NCBI GenBank assembly: GCA_024278615.1
Contig: JAJRSS010000317.1
Coordinates: 1 to 35,387 of the forward strand
Reading direction: 5' to 3'
DNA from: Alphaproteobacteria bacterium
Lineage (GTDB): Bacteria; Pseudomonadota; Alphaproteobacteria; Rhodospirillales; 2-02-FULL-58-16
DNA: 35,387 nucleotides
A program made the position numbers and the translations under genes. This document shows positions 8,829-16,482 of this stretch, piece by piece; position 1 is the stretch's first letter, and every line of letters starts with the position of its first letter. The notes beneath the pieces are model-generated. The model saw only the letters and a program-made list of their open reading frames with translations. It did no database searches and was not told the origin of the DNA.

Positions 8829-10030
8829 TATTTGTGGCCCGAATAGGGGTCGGCCGCATCGCGCAGCCCGTCGCCAACGAAAACAAAGGCCATCACCAGT
8901 GCCATGAAGAAAATTACAGGGATGAAGTACCATTGGTAATTCAGCAAAACATCCGTTTTGGTGACGTTCTGCAGCATCACTCCAAGGGAGTTGACCGGAT
9001 CCTTAAGGCCCAGGCCGATAAAGCTAAGTGCGGTTTCCGAGAGCACCATGTAGGGAAAAGAAATCACCAGATCGACGATGATGTAACTGGTGAAACTTGG
9101 CAGCAGGTGACGGCGGATGACATGGCTGGGGGACGCGCCGCAAAGTTGCGCCGCCAGCACATAATCCTGGGAGCGCTCGGTCAGCAAGTGGGTTCGCACG
9201 CGCCTGGCCAAGGTCGGCCAGCCAATCAATCCCAATATGATGGAGATGAAGAGGAAGCGGAGTTCGGCGCTCCATTCGTCCGGCACAAACGCCGCCAGGG
9301 CCATGAACAGTGGAATTGCCGGCACGGTCCGAACGGCATCGGTGATCATTTGCAAGACGCTATCCAACATGCCGCCGAAATAGCCCGACACGCCCCCAAT
9401 CACCAGGGCCAGAACGAAGCTGATGAAAACGCCGATCGTGCCCACGGCTAGGGAGGTATAGATCGCGTGCAGGGTCCTCGAAAAGATATCCTTGCCGGGC
9501 GAATCGGTGCCGAATAAATGGATCTTGCCCTCATCGACGCCAAACAGGTGAAGGTTCGATTTGAACATTCGGAAACTGATGTCAAAGGTTTTACCCGGAA
9601 AATCCACATCCACATCGATAACGTAGTATTCCCAGCCGGTTACGAACAGCCTTACGTAGCGGCGCTTGTCCTTGTCGACCTTACTTACCCAACGGAAGTT
9701 GCTCTTTATCGACCGCTCCCGTTCATAGGAATAGATAAACGGCCGCAGAGAAAAGCCATTGTCGTCCCAAAAATAGGGTATTTGCGGGGCTCCATTCTGG
9801 TAGGTCGGATCCCGCCCCGCAATGGTCGGGTCATAGGGCGACAGGAACGGTGCGAAGACGCCCATCGCAATCAAGGCTAGCAGAACCACCCCACCAGCCA
9901 TGGCGGACCGGTTTTTACGGAAGCGGGCCCAAATCAATTGCAACTGGCTGGCGGTAAAATAGGCTTCCTTGCGTTTTTGTTCCTGCAAGGTGGCGCTGTC
10001 TGATAATGCCGTATTCGTCACATCAGTCAT
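8828..10030 (-). CDS. ABC transporter permease (OppC/DppC-like) with periplasmic insert
   Basis: About 400 residues from MTDVTNTALSD, which has a purine-rich GGGGGGTGA element upstream; the longer frame reaching 10084 overlaps the preceding permease and is not preferred. An OppC_N segment with TM1 (MAGGVVLLALIAMGVFAPFLSPYDP) is followed by an insert of about 100 residues rich in Lys/Arg/Asp and Tyr, then the five-helix transport domain with the EAA-type loop (LCGASPSHVIRRHLLP). Ordinary DppC proteins are about 300 residues; the extra length is the insert, found in a subset of OppC proteins. It forms the membrane channel with the DppB-like protein, whose stop lies 4 nt upstream. Confidence 0.92.
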   Translation of the reverse strand: MTDVTNTALSDSATLQEQKRKEAYFTASQLQLIWARFRKNRSAMAGGVVLLALIAMGVFAPFLSPYDPTIAGRDPTYQNGAPQIPYFWDDNGFSLRPFIYSYERERSIKSNFRWVSKVDKDKRRYVRLFVTGWEYYVIDVDVDFPGKTFDISFRMFKSNLHLFGVDEGKIHLFGTDSPGKDIFSRTLHAIYTSLAVGTIGVFISFVLALVIGGVSGYFGGMLDSVLQMITDAVRTVPAIPLFMALAAFVPDEWSAELRFLFISIILGLIGWPTLARRVRTHLLTERSQDYVLAAQLCGASPSHVIRRHLLPSFTSYIIVDLVISFPYMVLSETALSFIGLGLKDPVNSLGVMLQNVTKTDVLLNYQWYFIPVIFFMALVMAFVFVGDGLRDAADPYSGHK

Positions 10031-10034
10031 CTTG

Positions 10035-11048
10035 TCACCCCCCACCCATGATGCTGCGCCAGACTCGGGGGTCAATAATGGCAAGAAGTATATCGGTCAC
10101 AAAGTTCAGGACGACGATCGAGGCCGTGAGCATGAAAATTATGGCGCCCGCGAGCTGTTGGTCATTGGAGCGGGCCAGCGCCTCGATCAACAGCGCGCCC
10201 GATTCAGTCAGGACCAGAATCAAGGCGACGATGGGCAACTCGTTGAATACACGGTTCAGGTCGAACCCTAACGAGTTAATGATTGGCCCCAGGGCATGAC
10301 GCGCCGGATATCGCCACAGCAACCGCCGCCCGGAAAGTCCACGGGCCCGGGCCGCGGTTACATAGAGTTTCCCGTTTTCATCAGACATCAAGGCCCGCAC
10401 GGTTTGAAGCGCAAAAGCGGTGGCGGACCAGCCCAGAATAAAGATCGGCAACCAGGCCCGGGACAGGAAATCCATCACCCGATCATAGGACCAGGCGGCG
10501 TCCCTGAATTCCTTGCTGAATAGTCCTGTCAGGCTGTCGCCGAACACAACCGTGGAAAAGAGCATAATCATCAGCGCCAGCAGGAAATTCGGCATCGCCA
10601 ATCCTAAATAGCTGAAGAAACGAATGGAATTATTGAGCGTGGCGTTATTTGAGGAGGCCGACAATATTCCGGCCGGTATGGCAATAGCGTATGCGAATAC
10701 GAGGGCCGTAAGGCATAGGCCCAAGGAGATCCAGAATTTCTGCCCGAGCAACTGGTTAATGCCTACCCGCAGGATGCAACTCTCCCCAAAATCTCCCCTG
10801 AAAAAGACGTTGCCGACCCAGCTCGCCCACCGAAGGGCGTAGGGCTTGTCGAGGCCCATGCGCCGTTCCTCGGCTTCGATGTCGGCGATGGTAATCTGGC
10901 CACCCTGGGTGTTTTTAAACGCCACATAGCGCTCGGCGCAGTTAGCGGGTACCAATTCCATTAAGGTGAAAACAATAAAGGATACCGTCAACAATGTGAC
11001 GACCGCCATGAAGGCGCGCGTAACGACGAACTGGCCAAACTGCAGCAT
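10035..11048 (-). CDS. ABC transporter permease (OppB/DppB-like)
   Basis: 337 residues, close to the usual DppB length. N-terminal TM1 (RAFMAVVTLLTVSFIVFTLMELVP, around residues 10-33) is followed by a periplasmic loop containing RRMGLDKPYALRWASWVGNVFFRGDFGES, the diagnostic GLDxP...Y.xW...GDfGxS region of OppB. Then come five more helices and the coupling loop ARARGLSGRRLLWRYPARHAL. A strong GGGGGAGG ribosome site lies about 9 nt before ATG 11048. It is separated from the upstream substrate-binding gene by a strong terminator hairpin, so it should be expressed at a lower level than that gene. Confidence 0.92.
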   Translation of the reverse strand: MLQFGQFVVTRAFMAVVTLLTVSFIVFTLMELVPANCAERYVAFKNTQGGQITIADIEAEERRMGLDKPYALRWASWVGNVFFRGDFGESCILRVGINQLLGQKFWISLGLCLTALVFAYAIAIPAGILSASSNNATLNNSIRFFSYLGLAMPNFLLALMIMLFSTVVFGDSLTGLFSKEFRDAAWSYDRVMDFLSRAWLPIFILGWSATAFALQTVRALMSDENGKLYVTAARARGLSGRRLLWRYPARHALGPIINSLGFDLNRVFNELPIVALILVLTESGALLIEALARSNDQQLAGAIIFMLTASIVVLNFVTDILLAIIDPRVWRSIMGGG

Positions 11049-11114
11049 TGTCGCAAACCTCCCCCTCTCCCTCCGGCCGATAAGGCTTAGCTTACCCTAT
11101 TTCTTTTAGGAGGA

Positions 11115-11149
11115 AAAAATGCCGGGCGCCGATAACGCCCGGCATTTTT
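11115..11149 (-). terminator. Strong intercistronic hairpin terminator (bidirectional)
   Basis: A 14-bp perfect stem, AAAAATGCCGGGCG (11115-11128) with CGCCCGGCATTTTT (11136-11149), and a 7-nt loop. On the minus strand it ends in a T-run, which is classical for Rho-independent termination. It lies 20 nt after the substrate-binding-protein stop and upstream of the permease genes. Partial read-through would give excess binding protein over membrane components. Confidence 0.88.
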
Positions 11150-11168
11150 CTTTCAGATTACCAAGTCA

Positions 11169-13238
11169 TTACTCATCAAGGTACCATTGCTGGGCCCTGT
11201 AGGGGTAGGTCCGATAATACTCATAGGACGCAGTTTTGAACTTCGGGAAGTTTTTCAGAGCGTTCCGATGGTAGATCGGCGCGGGCGCCAGTACCGTACC
11301 GATGAACAGCAGGTTTTCGGTCATATTTTTCACCAGACGGGCACCGATCTTGTCGGATTCCGGTGTACCCACGACCGTAGCCTGGAACTTATCGATATCG
11401 GCAATTAGCTGGTAAACGTATTCAGGCGGCTTGACGCCGGCGGAACCATTACTATCGATATATTCGGCCCAAAGCATGCCGGTACGGACTCCAAAATAGT
11501 TCTCGAAGGGTGGCTTTAACAGCTCCGGATTGCCGAGAATAATAGCCAGGGGCTGGCTCTTTCTCCACATCGTTACGTCGAGCTGATTGGCCGACTGGGC
11601 GGAGCGAAACTCGTCCGGTGTCACTTCCTTCGACGTCGTTTTGATGCCAACGTTCGTCCAGTGCTGAGCGACAAGCTCAACGACTTCGCTGGCGAGGCCC
11701 TGTGTCGCGAATTGCAGGTTCAGCACCAACTTGTCGCCATTGGGCAGATCACGATTGCCGTAGCCGTCCTTGTCGACCACGCCGACCTCATCCAGCAACT
11801 TCTTGGCCAGTTTCGGATCGAACTGTGTGTAGTACTGCAACATCTCTTTGGGGACAAACGCCGGCGGCGGGCTGAATACCACATATTGCTTCGGCGTACC
11901 CAGGCCGAAGAACGCGACCTCGTTAATCTCGTCGCGATTGATCGCGACCGACATCGCCTGACGGAACCTTAGGTCGCCGAAGACCTTACGCTTTTCCAGA
12001 TTGGCGGAGGTTACGTTGAAGGCGAAGGTCGGTCCCGCGATCTCCGGCGCAAGGTCGACCGTGTAGTTGCCCTTTTCCGCATTGTCCATGAGAACCGGGG
12101 CGGAGGGCAGGGACAGTGATTGCAGCTTATAGTCGTACTCGCCGTTGATTGCCTTCAAAATCCGGACTTCGTTATCATTGATGTAAACTTCATCCTGTTC
12201 GTTGATGTAGGGCAATTGATTACCGGCCGTATCGACCATGTAGAAGTATGGATTGGCCACATAGTGCCGCCCCTCCGTGGTGTCGGCGACGGTGATGTAG
12301 GATTCCAGCGACGGCTGAATAGCGGCCGGCAGTTTCGCGATCTTGGTAGGATCCTTGAGCATCGGTGACGGCACATCGGTCCAGTCGGACTGGCCGTAAT
12401 AGAAGTTAACGACATCGTAGCCCTTTTCAAAGCCAGCCGCTTTGGCCAGTTTATCCGCATCCGGATTGATCGCCGGGTGGAACCGGCCGAGGAAATGTTT
12501 CGGCTGGAAACCCTGGCCGAAGTGAGTGGCGAAATGAGCCAGTAATCCTGGATAGGGCACCGCCATCGTAAAGCGAACAGTTTGCGGGTCGATTACATCG
12601 ACGACCATATTCTTACCGCCAGGACGCAAATAGTCTTTCGCCTTTTCAATAACGTTTGTGTCCATGTTCAGGTTGTCATACCAGAACTTGACGTCTTCCG
12701 CGGTAAACGGCGCGCCATCGGACCACTTATGGCCCTTGCGCAGGAAGAAGGTGAGCTGGGTGAAATCGTCATTCCACTTCCAGCCTTTGGCGACGTTCGG
12801 CACGATTGTCGCCAAATCATCGGAAAACCGAACGAAATTAACATGCCGTGTCGATAACAGATCCGAGGTGCCGGCTTCTGTCGCGTTTGACAGCATATCG
12901 AAAACGCCGCCATATTTTCCGATGGCGTCATAGGGTGCGACGACCAAGGGCTCATCCGGCAGGCGCTCGGCCAGCGGCGGCAACGACGACGGGTTGCCGA
13001 CAATTCTGGAATTCAGCTTGCCTATCGCCGGGTTCTCGCTGAAAGTCAGCTTGCAATTGGCCAGCTTCTCGAACTCCGCCAACTCGAACTGCTGGGGGTA
13101 TTTGCCCTTGATACCCATGTCTTTGGCTACGGTTACGGCCGGACAGGGCGCCGCCAATGCTTCGGTTGTGGTGCCGGCCTGCGATATCATGAGCGCAAGC
13201 CCAACGAGCGGGATCAATCCCAATTTCTTAGGTGTCAT
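11169..13238 (-). CDS. ABC transporter substrate-binding protein, family 5 (Opp/Dpp type), long form
   Basis: 689 residues; family-5 binding proteins are usually 500-560. An N-terminal signal peptide (MTPKKLGLIPLVGLALMISQ, cleavage probably near ALAAPCP) is followed by a unique region of about 80 residues before the usual core. The core starts with YDAIGKYGGVF and shows KGWKWNDDFTQLTFFLRKGHKWSDGAPFTAEDVKFWY, the family signature. Residues near 405 (FAFNVTSANLEKRKVFGDLRFRQAMSVAINRDEI) are the second hallmark. The first mature residues contain a Cys in APCPAV, but no clear lipobox. GGGAGG lies 8 nt before ATG. It delivers the ligand to the DppBCDF-like complex encoded downstream. The ligand is unknown; the sulfatase in the operon suggests an anionic ester. 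Confidence 0.92.
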   Translation of the reverse strand: MTPKKLGLIPLVGLALMISQAGTTTEALAAPCPAVTVAKDMGIKGKYPQQFELAEFEKLANCKLTFSENPAIGKLNSRIVGNPSSLPPLAERLPDEPLVVAPYDAIGKYGGVFDMLSNATEAGTSDLLSTRHVNFVRFSDDLATIVPNVAKGWKWNDDFTQLTFFLRKGHKWSDGAPFTAEDVKFWYDNLNMDTNVIEKAKDYLRPGGKNMVVDVIDPQTVRFTMAVPYPGLLAHFATHFGQGFQPKHFLGRFHPAINPDADKLAKAAGFEKGYDVVNFYYGQSDWTDVPSPMLKDPTKIAKLPAAIQPSLESYITVADTTEGRHYVANPYFYMVDTAGNQLPYINEQDEVYINDNEVRILKAINGEYDYKLQSLSLPSAPVLMDNAEKGNYTVDLAPEIAGPTFAFNVTSANLEKRKVFGDLRFRQAMSVAINRDEINEVAFFGLGTPKQYVVFSPPPAFVPKEMLQYYTQFDPKLAKKLLDEVGVVDKDGYGNRDLPNGDKLVLNLQFATQGLASEVVELVAQHWTNVGIKTTSKEVTPDEFRSAQSANQLDVTMWRKSQPLAIILGNPELLKPPFENYFGVRTGMLWAEYIDSNGSAGVKPPEYVYQLIADIDKFQATVVGTPESDKIGARLVKNMTENLLFIGTVLAPAPIYHRNALKNFPKFKTASYEYYRTYPYRAQQWYLDE

Positions 13239-13516
13239 TTCTTTAGCCTCCCATTAAGTCAATGTTTGATTATTCGTTGGTTGCTCCCGTTTAGCAATTT
13301 TTTTTTGGACCTTAACGCAATACTGGCCGCTACTGCCCCGTGTCCATTTCATTTATGCGCGACCGACCGATGGCCAGGATGGGCGCCGCCAAAAGGGTTG
13401 GAAGCCGTTTATGTTAGACATTAATTGGTCTTAGGATTAATATCCATTTTGGAAAAACTAACCATACCAATTCCGAATCTGGTAATTTTATTGCGTCATC
13501 GTTCGGAGGGTTTGCG
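13239..13516. promoter_or_regulatory. Divergent promoter region between importer operon and mocR
   Basis: 278 bp without a gene. The half nearest mocR is AT-rich and holds likely control elements: a possible -35 TTAGAC (13414-13419) and -10 TAATAT (13438-13443) toward mocR, the dyad GGATTAATATCC (13434-13445), and the inverted pair AATTGGT (13423-13429) / ACCAATT (13466-13472). MocR proteins commonly bind repeats in such divergent regions. The importer-side half (13280-13310) has a T8 run. All elements are by eye and unproven. Confidence 0.45.
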
Positions 13517-14998
13517 GTGCGGAAACGGCTGGGCGTAGCTCTCTTCTCCTTCGTCAACCTGGAGCGGAACTCCCCCATTCCACTTTTTCAGCAATTGGAC
13601 GCGCAGATCCGTCAGGCGATTCTTTCCGGCCGCCTGCCGTCGGGGCTGCGGCTACCCTCCAGCCGCACCCTGGCAATCGAACTCGGCGTCTCGCGAACAA
13701 GCGTGGTGACGGCCTTCGAGCAACTGATCGCCGAGGGCTTTCTTGAAGGCAAGGTTGGGGCCGGCACTTTTGTCGATGCCAACCTTACCAATCAAATCCT
13801 GCCGCCGCCACAACCGAACAGATTAAAGGCCGGGCGGACGAAACCGGGGGTCACGCTCTCCCGGCGGGGCGCCCTGGTGGCAAAAAGCCGGTCCAATAAC
13901 CCGCCACAGGTACCGACCGCCTTCGTGCCCAACCAACCGGCCTACGACCAATTCCCTTTCGGCGTTTGGGCGCGGCTTACGGCACGCCGCTATCGCCGGC
14001 CGGCGGTCGAAATGCTTAACTATGGGAGTCCGTTGGGATATCGCCCCCTGCGCCGGGCGATCGCCACCTATCTGCGCGATACCCGCGGCATTAAATGTGA
14101 CGAGGGCCAGGTCATCGTCGTTGCCGGGGCGCAAACGGCGCTTGCTCTCACGGCATGGCTTCTTCTCGATCCCGGCGATGTGGTGTTGATGGAAGACCCC
14201 TCCTTCATGACCATGCGCGATCTGCTCATTGGACTTGGGGCTCGCATCGTCAATGTCCCGGTGGATAATGACGGAATGCAGGTTTCCGCGGGGATCTCCG
14301 GCATGCCGAATGCCCGCCTGGCCCTGGTCACGCCTTCACACCAATATCCCCTGGGCGTGACGTTGAGCCTGCCTCGGCGCCTGGAACTGCTGGCTTGGGC
14401 GGCCCGTAAGAGGAGCTGGATCGTCGAAGACGACTACGACAGCGAGTTCCGCTTTTCCGGCGCGCCGCTGGCTCCGTTGCAAACCATAGACCGCAACGGC
14501 CGGGTTATCTACGTCGGGACCTTCAGCAAGGTGCTCTTCCCATCGCTGCGCATTGGCTATCTGGTGGTGCCGCCGGAGTTGGTGGACGCGTACAGCGCCG
14601 CCGTACACCTGTTGACCCGTGGCGTGCCCACCCTATCCCAGGCCGTTCTCGCGGATTTCATTGATGACGGCTATTTTTCGGTCCATGTACGGCGCATGCG
14701 CGTGATCTATGCCGAACGTCAGGAAGCGTTGGTGGACGCCATCGGCCGCCAACTCGGCGGCCTCTTACAGGTGACGTCCGCGCGGGCCGGAATGAACGTC
14801 ATCGGCTGGCTTCCTTCGGGGATCAAAGACACGACGGCCAGACGCAAGATAGAGGAAACAGGCGTCTTGAGCTTTCCCATATCGTTCTACTTTGTCGACC
14901 TGCCGCCGCGCCAGGGCCTGCTATTGGGATTCTGTTGCACACCGGTGGAAAATGTCCAACCGGCCGTTCAAAAGATCGCCCGGGCGCTGGGCGGATAG
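13517..14998 (+). CDS. MocR/PdxR-family transcriptional regulator (GntR HTH fused to aminotransferase fold)
   Basis: 493 residues. The start is GTG 13517 with GGAGGG six bases upstream. The N-terminal winged helix (about residues 15-85) has IPLFQQLDAQIRQAILSG and LPSSRTLAIELGVSRTSVV, the GntR type. A linker (about 90-130) joins it to a fold-type I aminotransferase-like domain with LNYGSPLGYRPLRRAIA, EDDYDSEFRF and the PLP lysine Lys338 in YVGTFSKVLFPSLRIGY. Members sense an amine or amino acid as a PLP adduct (GabR, TauR, PdxR, EnuR) and usually control divergent genes. It is divergent from the importer-sulfatase operon, and its stop codon directly abuts the ATG of the sulfatase maturase. The effector is probably an amine released from, or part of, the imported compound (inference). 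Confidence 0.9.
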   Translation: MRKRLGVALFSFVNLERNSPIPLFQQLDAQIRQAILSGRLPSGLRLPSSRTLAIELGVSRTSVVTAFEQLIAEGFLEGKVGAGTFVDANLTNQILPPPQPNRLKAGRTKPGVTLSRRGALVAKSRSNNPPQVPTAFVPNQPAYDQFPFGVWARLTARRYRRPAVEMLNYGSPLGYRPLRRAIATYLRDTRGIKCDEGQVIVVAGAQTALALTAWLLLDPGDVVLMEDPSFMTMRDLLIGLGARIVNVPVDNDGMQVSAGISGMPNARLALVTPSHQYPLGVTLSLPRRLELLAWAARKRSWIVEDDYDSEFRFSGAPLAPLQTIDRNGRVIYVGTFSKVLFPSLRIGYLVVPPELVDAYSAAVHLLTRGVPTLSQAVLADFIDDGYFSVHVRRMRVIYAERQEALVDAIGRQLGGLLQVTSARAGMNVIGWLPSGIKDTTARRKIEETGVLSFPISFYFVDLPPRQGLLLGFCCTPVENVQPAVQKIARALGG

Positions 14999-16255
14999 AT
15001 GCCGGACCAATGCCCATCCACGCCTGGGAGCGAACCGCCGCCAGGTGGGTCCTTCTCGGTGGTGATCAAGCCCATCGGGCCAAAATGCAATCTGAACTGC
15101 CGCTACTGTTACTATCTCGAAAAGGAAAAGTTCCATACGGAAAACCATCGTTTCAGGATGAGCGATGGACTCCTGGAAATTTTCATCCGGGACTACATCA
15201 AGGCACACCGTGAAGCGGGCGAAGTTACGTTCATGTGGCAGGGCGGTGAGCCGACGCTGCTCGGCCGGGCGTTCTTCCGCAAGGCACTCGCGTTGCAGCG
15301 TCAGTACAGCACACCGGACCTGAAGATATCCAATGCCCTGCAAACCAATGGAACATTGTTGAACGAACGCTGGGCGGTGTTCTTGCGCGAACACGACTTC
15401 CTGGTCGGCCTCAGCATCGACGGCCCACGGCGGCTGCATGACCGTTACCGCGAAACGCGAAAAGGGGCCCCCACCTTTGACTCCGTCCGCCGTGCGCTCC
15501 GGCTGCTACACAGAGAAGGGGTAGCGTTCAACACGCTGACGGTCGTCCATCGCGCCAACGCACGTCACGGCCGCGAGGTCTACCGCTTCCTCCGAGACGA
15601 GGGGGCTCGTTTCATGCAGTTTATCCCGCTCGTCGAGCGCTTGTGCGGCGACGGCGGGCTCGCCCCGCCGCCAGCGTCAAACGACGCCGCGACCGTGGCT
15701 CCCTATAGCGTTCCCCGGCAAGGCTACGGCCGTTTCATGTGCGCCGTATTCAACGAGTGGCTGCGGCGGGACGTCGGATCAGTCTTCGTGCAATTGTTCG
15801 ATGTCCAGCTTGGCCTGTGGCTGGGCATGCCGTCGGGGCTTTGTGTTTTCGCCGAAACCTGCGGGCAGGACCTGGCACTGGAGCACAACGGCGATCTTTA
15901 TGCCTGCGACCATTACGTCTACCCCTCCCACAGCCTGGGAAACATCAAAGAACACTCCATTGAGCGCCTGGCGCGGGCATCACGGCAGCGCCAGTTCGGC
16001 CAAGACAAGCGGGACTTGCTCCCACGCCAGTGCCGCGAATGCGAATTTCTTTTCGCCTGCAACGGTGGTTGCCCCAAGCACCGTTTCACTCCGACGCCCG
16101 ATGGAAAAACCAATCTCAATTACCTGTGCCCCTCCTATAAGCACTTCTTCGGTTTTGCCGGGCCCACCCTGCGCCGGATGGCCGACCTGCTGCGCCAGGG
16201 CCGCCCGGTGGCGGAGGTAAAGGCTGCCTTGCCCGGTCGACTTATTCGGCGATGA
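14999..16255 (+). CDS. Anaerobic sulfatase-maturating enzyme (radical SAM, SPASM; anSME)
   Basis: 418 residues. It oxidises the active-site Cys or Ser of sulfatases to formylglycine without oxygen. The radical SAM motif is CNLNCRYC (Cys30, Cys34, Cys37). The SPASM part holds CVFAETC, YACDHYV and CRECEFLFACNGGC, with a last Cys in YLCPSYKHFF. The spacing reproduces the eight auxiliary-cluster cysteines of the Clostridium enzyme, and the Asp after the YAC cysteine corresponds to its proposed general base. MWQGGEPTLLG is the GGEP SAM-contacting motif. TAG of mocR is immediately followed by this ATG, so translation is coupled. Its natural client is the Cys49 sulfatase in the divergent operon. The 3' end overlaps the fossil of a minus-strand binding-protein gene. 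Confidence 0.94.
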   Translation: MPDQCPSTPGSEPPPGGSFSVVIKPIGPKCNLNCRYCYYLEKEKFHTENHRFRMSDGLLEIFIRDYIKAHREAGEVTFMWQGGEPTLLGRAFFRKALALQRQYSTPDLKISNALQTNGTLLNERWAVFLREHDFLVGLSIDGPRRLHDRYRETRKGAPTFDSVRRALRLLHREGVAFNTLTVVHRANARHGREVYRFLRDEGARFMQFIPLVERLCGDGGLAPPPASNDAATVAPYSVPRQGYGRFMCAVFNEWLRRDVGSVFVQLFDVQLGLWLGMPSGLCVFAETCGQDLALEHNGDLYACDHYVYPSHSLGNIKEHSIERLARASRQRQFGQDKRDLLPRQCRECEFLFACNGGCPKHRFTPTPDGKTNLNYLCPSYKHFFGFAGPTLRRMADLLRQGRPVAEVKAALPGRLIRR

Positions 16256-16411
16256 TGGTGGCGGGCCCTGGCGACATCAACGTCATAGCCCGTAAACTTG
16301 CCGACCGAGGTACGGTGCGTAGGCGCATTCCGCCCCGACCCGAAGGGTCTCGGCGGATACGGCAGGCGGCGCGCCCAGAATGATCGCGGCGAAGGCCGCC
16401 GTAACAATCAT
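16256..16411 (-). pseudogene. 5' remnant of an amino-acid ABC binding protein (family 3)
   Basis: ATG at 16409-16411 is preceded by GAGGAAA at good spacing. The 42-codon frame reads MIVTAAFAAIILGAPPAVSA, a signal peptide, then ETLRVGAECAYAPY, the start of mature family-3 amino-acid-binding proteins, and stops at 16283. The next conserved motif, GKFTGYDVDVA, is present in another frame (about 16264-16296), so a one-base shift broke the gene. Homology ends where the maturase gene ends. About 200 residues are missing. It lies about 70 nt downstream of the class V PLP gene on the same strand, so it may have been its operon partner. Confidence 0.8.
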
Positions 16412-16482
16412 CAGTGTTTCCTCGTGGCGTTGCTACCTGTTGTCGTTTGAAGTCAAATCCGCGGTGTGCGCCTGTTTGATGC

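Noticed and set aside
8829-8933. Upstream extension of the DppD-like ATPase
   Set aside because: Lies inside the permease gene; the family N-terminus begins at MSSPLIKVENL, which has an overlapping TAATG start.
16135-16407. 90-codon minus-strand frame at the maturase 3' end as a real gene
   Set aside because: Its only protein-like part is the GKFTGYDVDVA segment of the broken binding-protein gene; the rest is antisense to the maturase.
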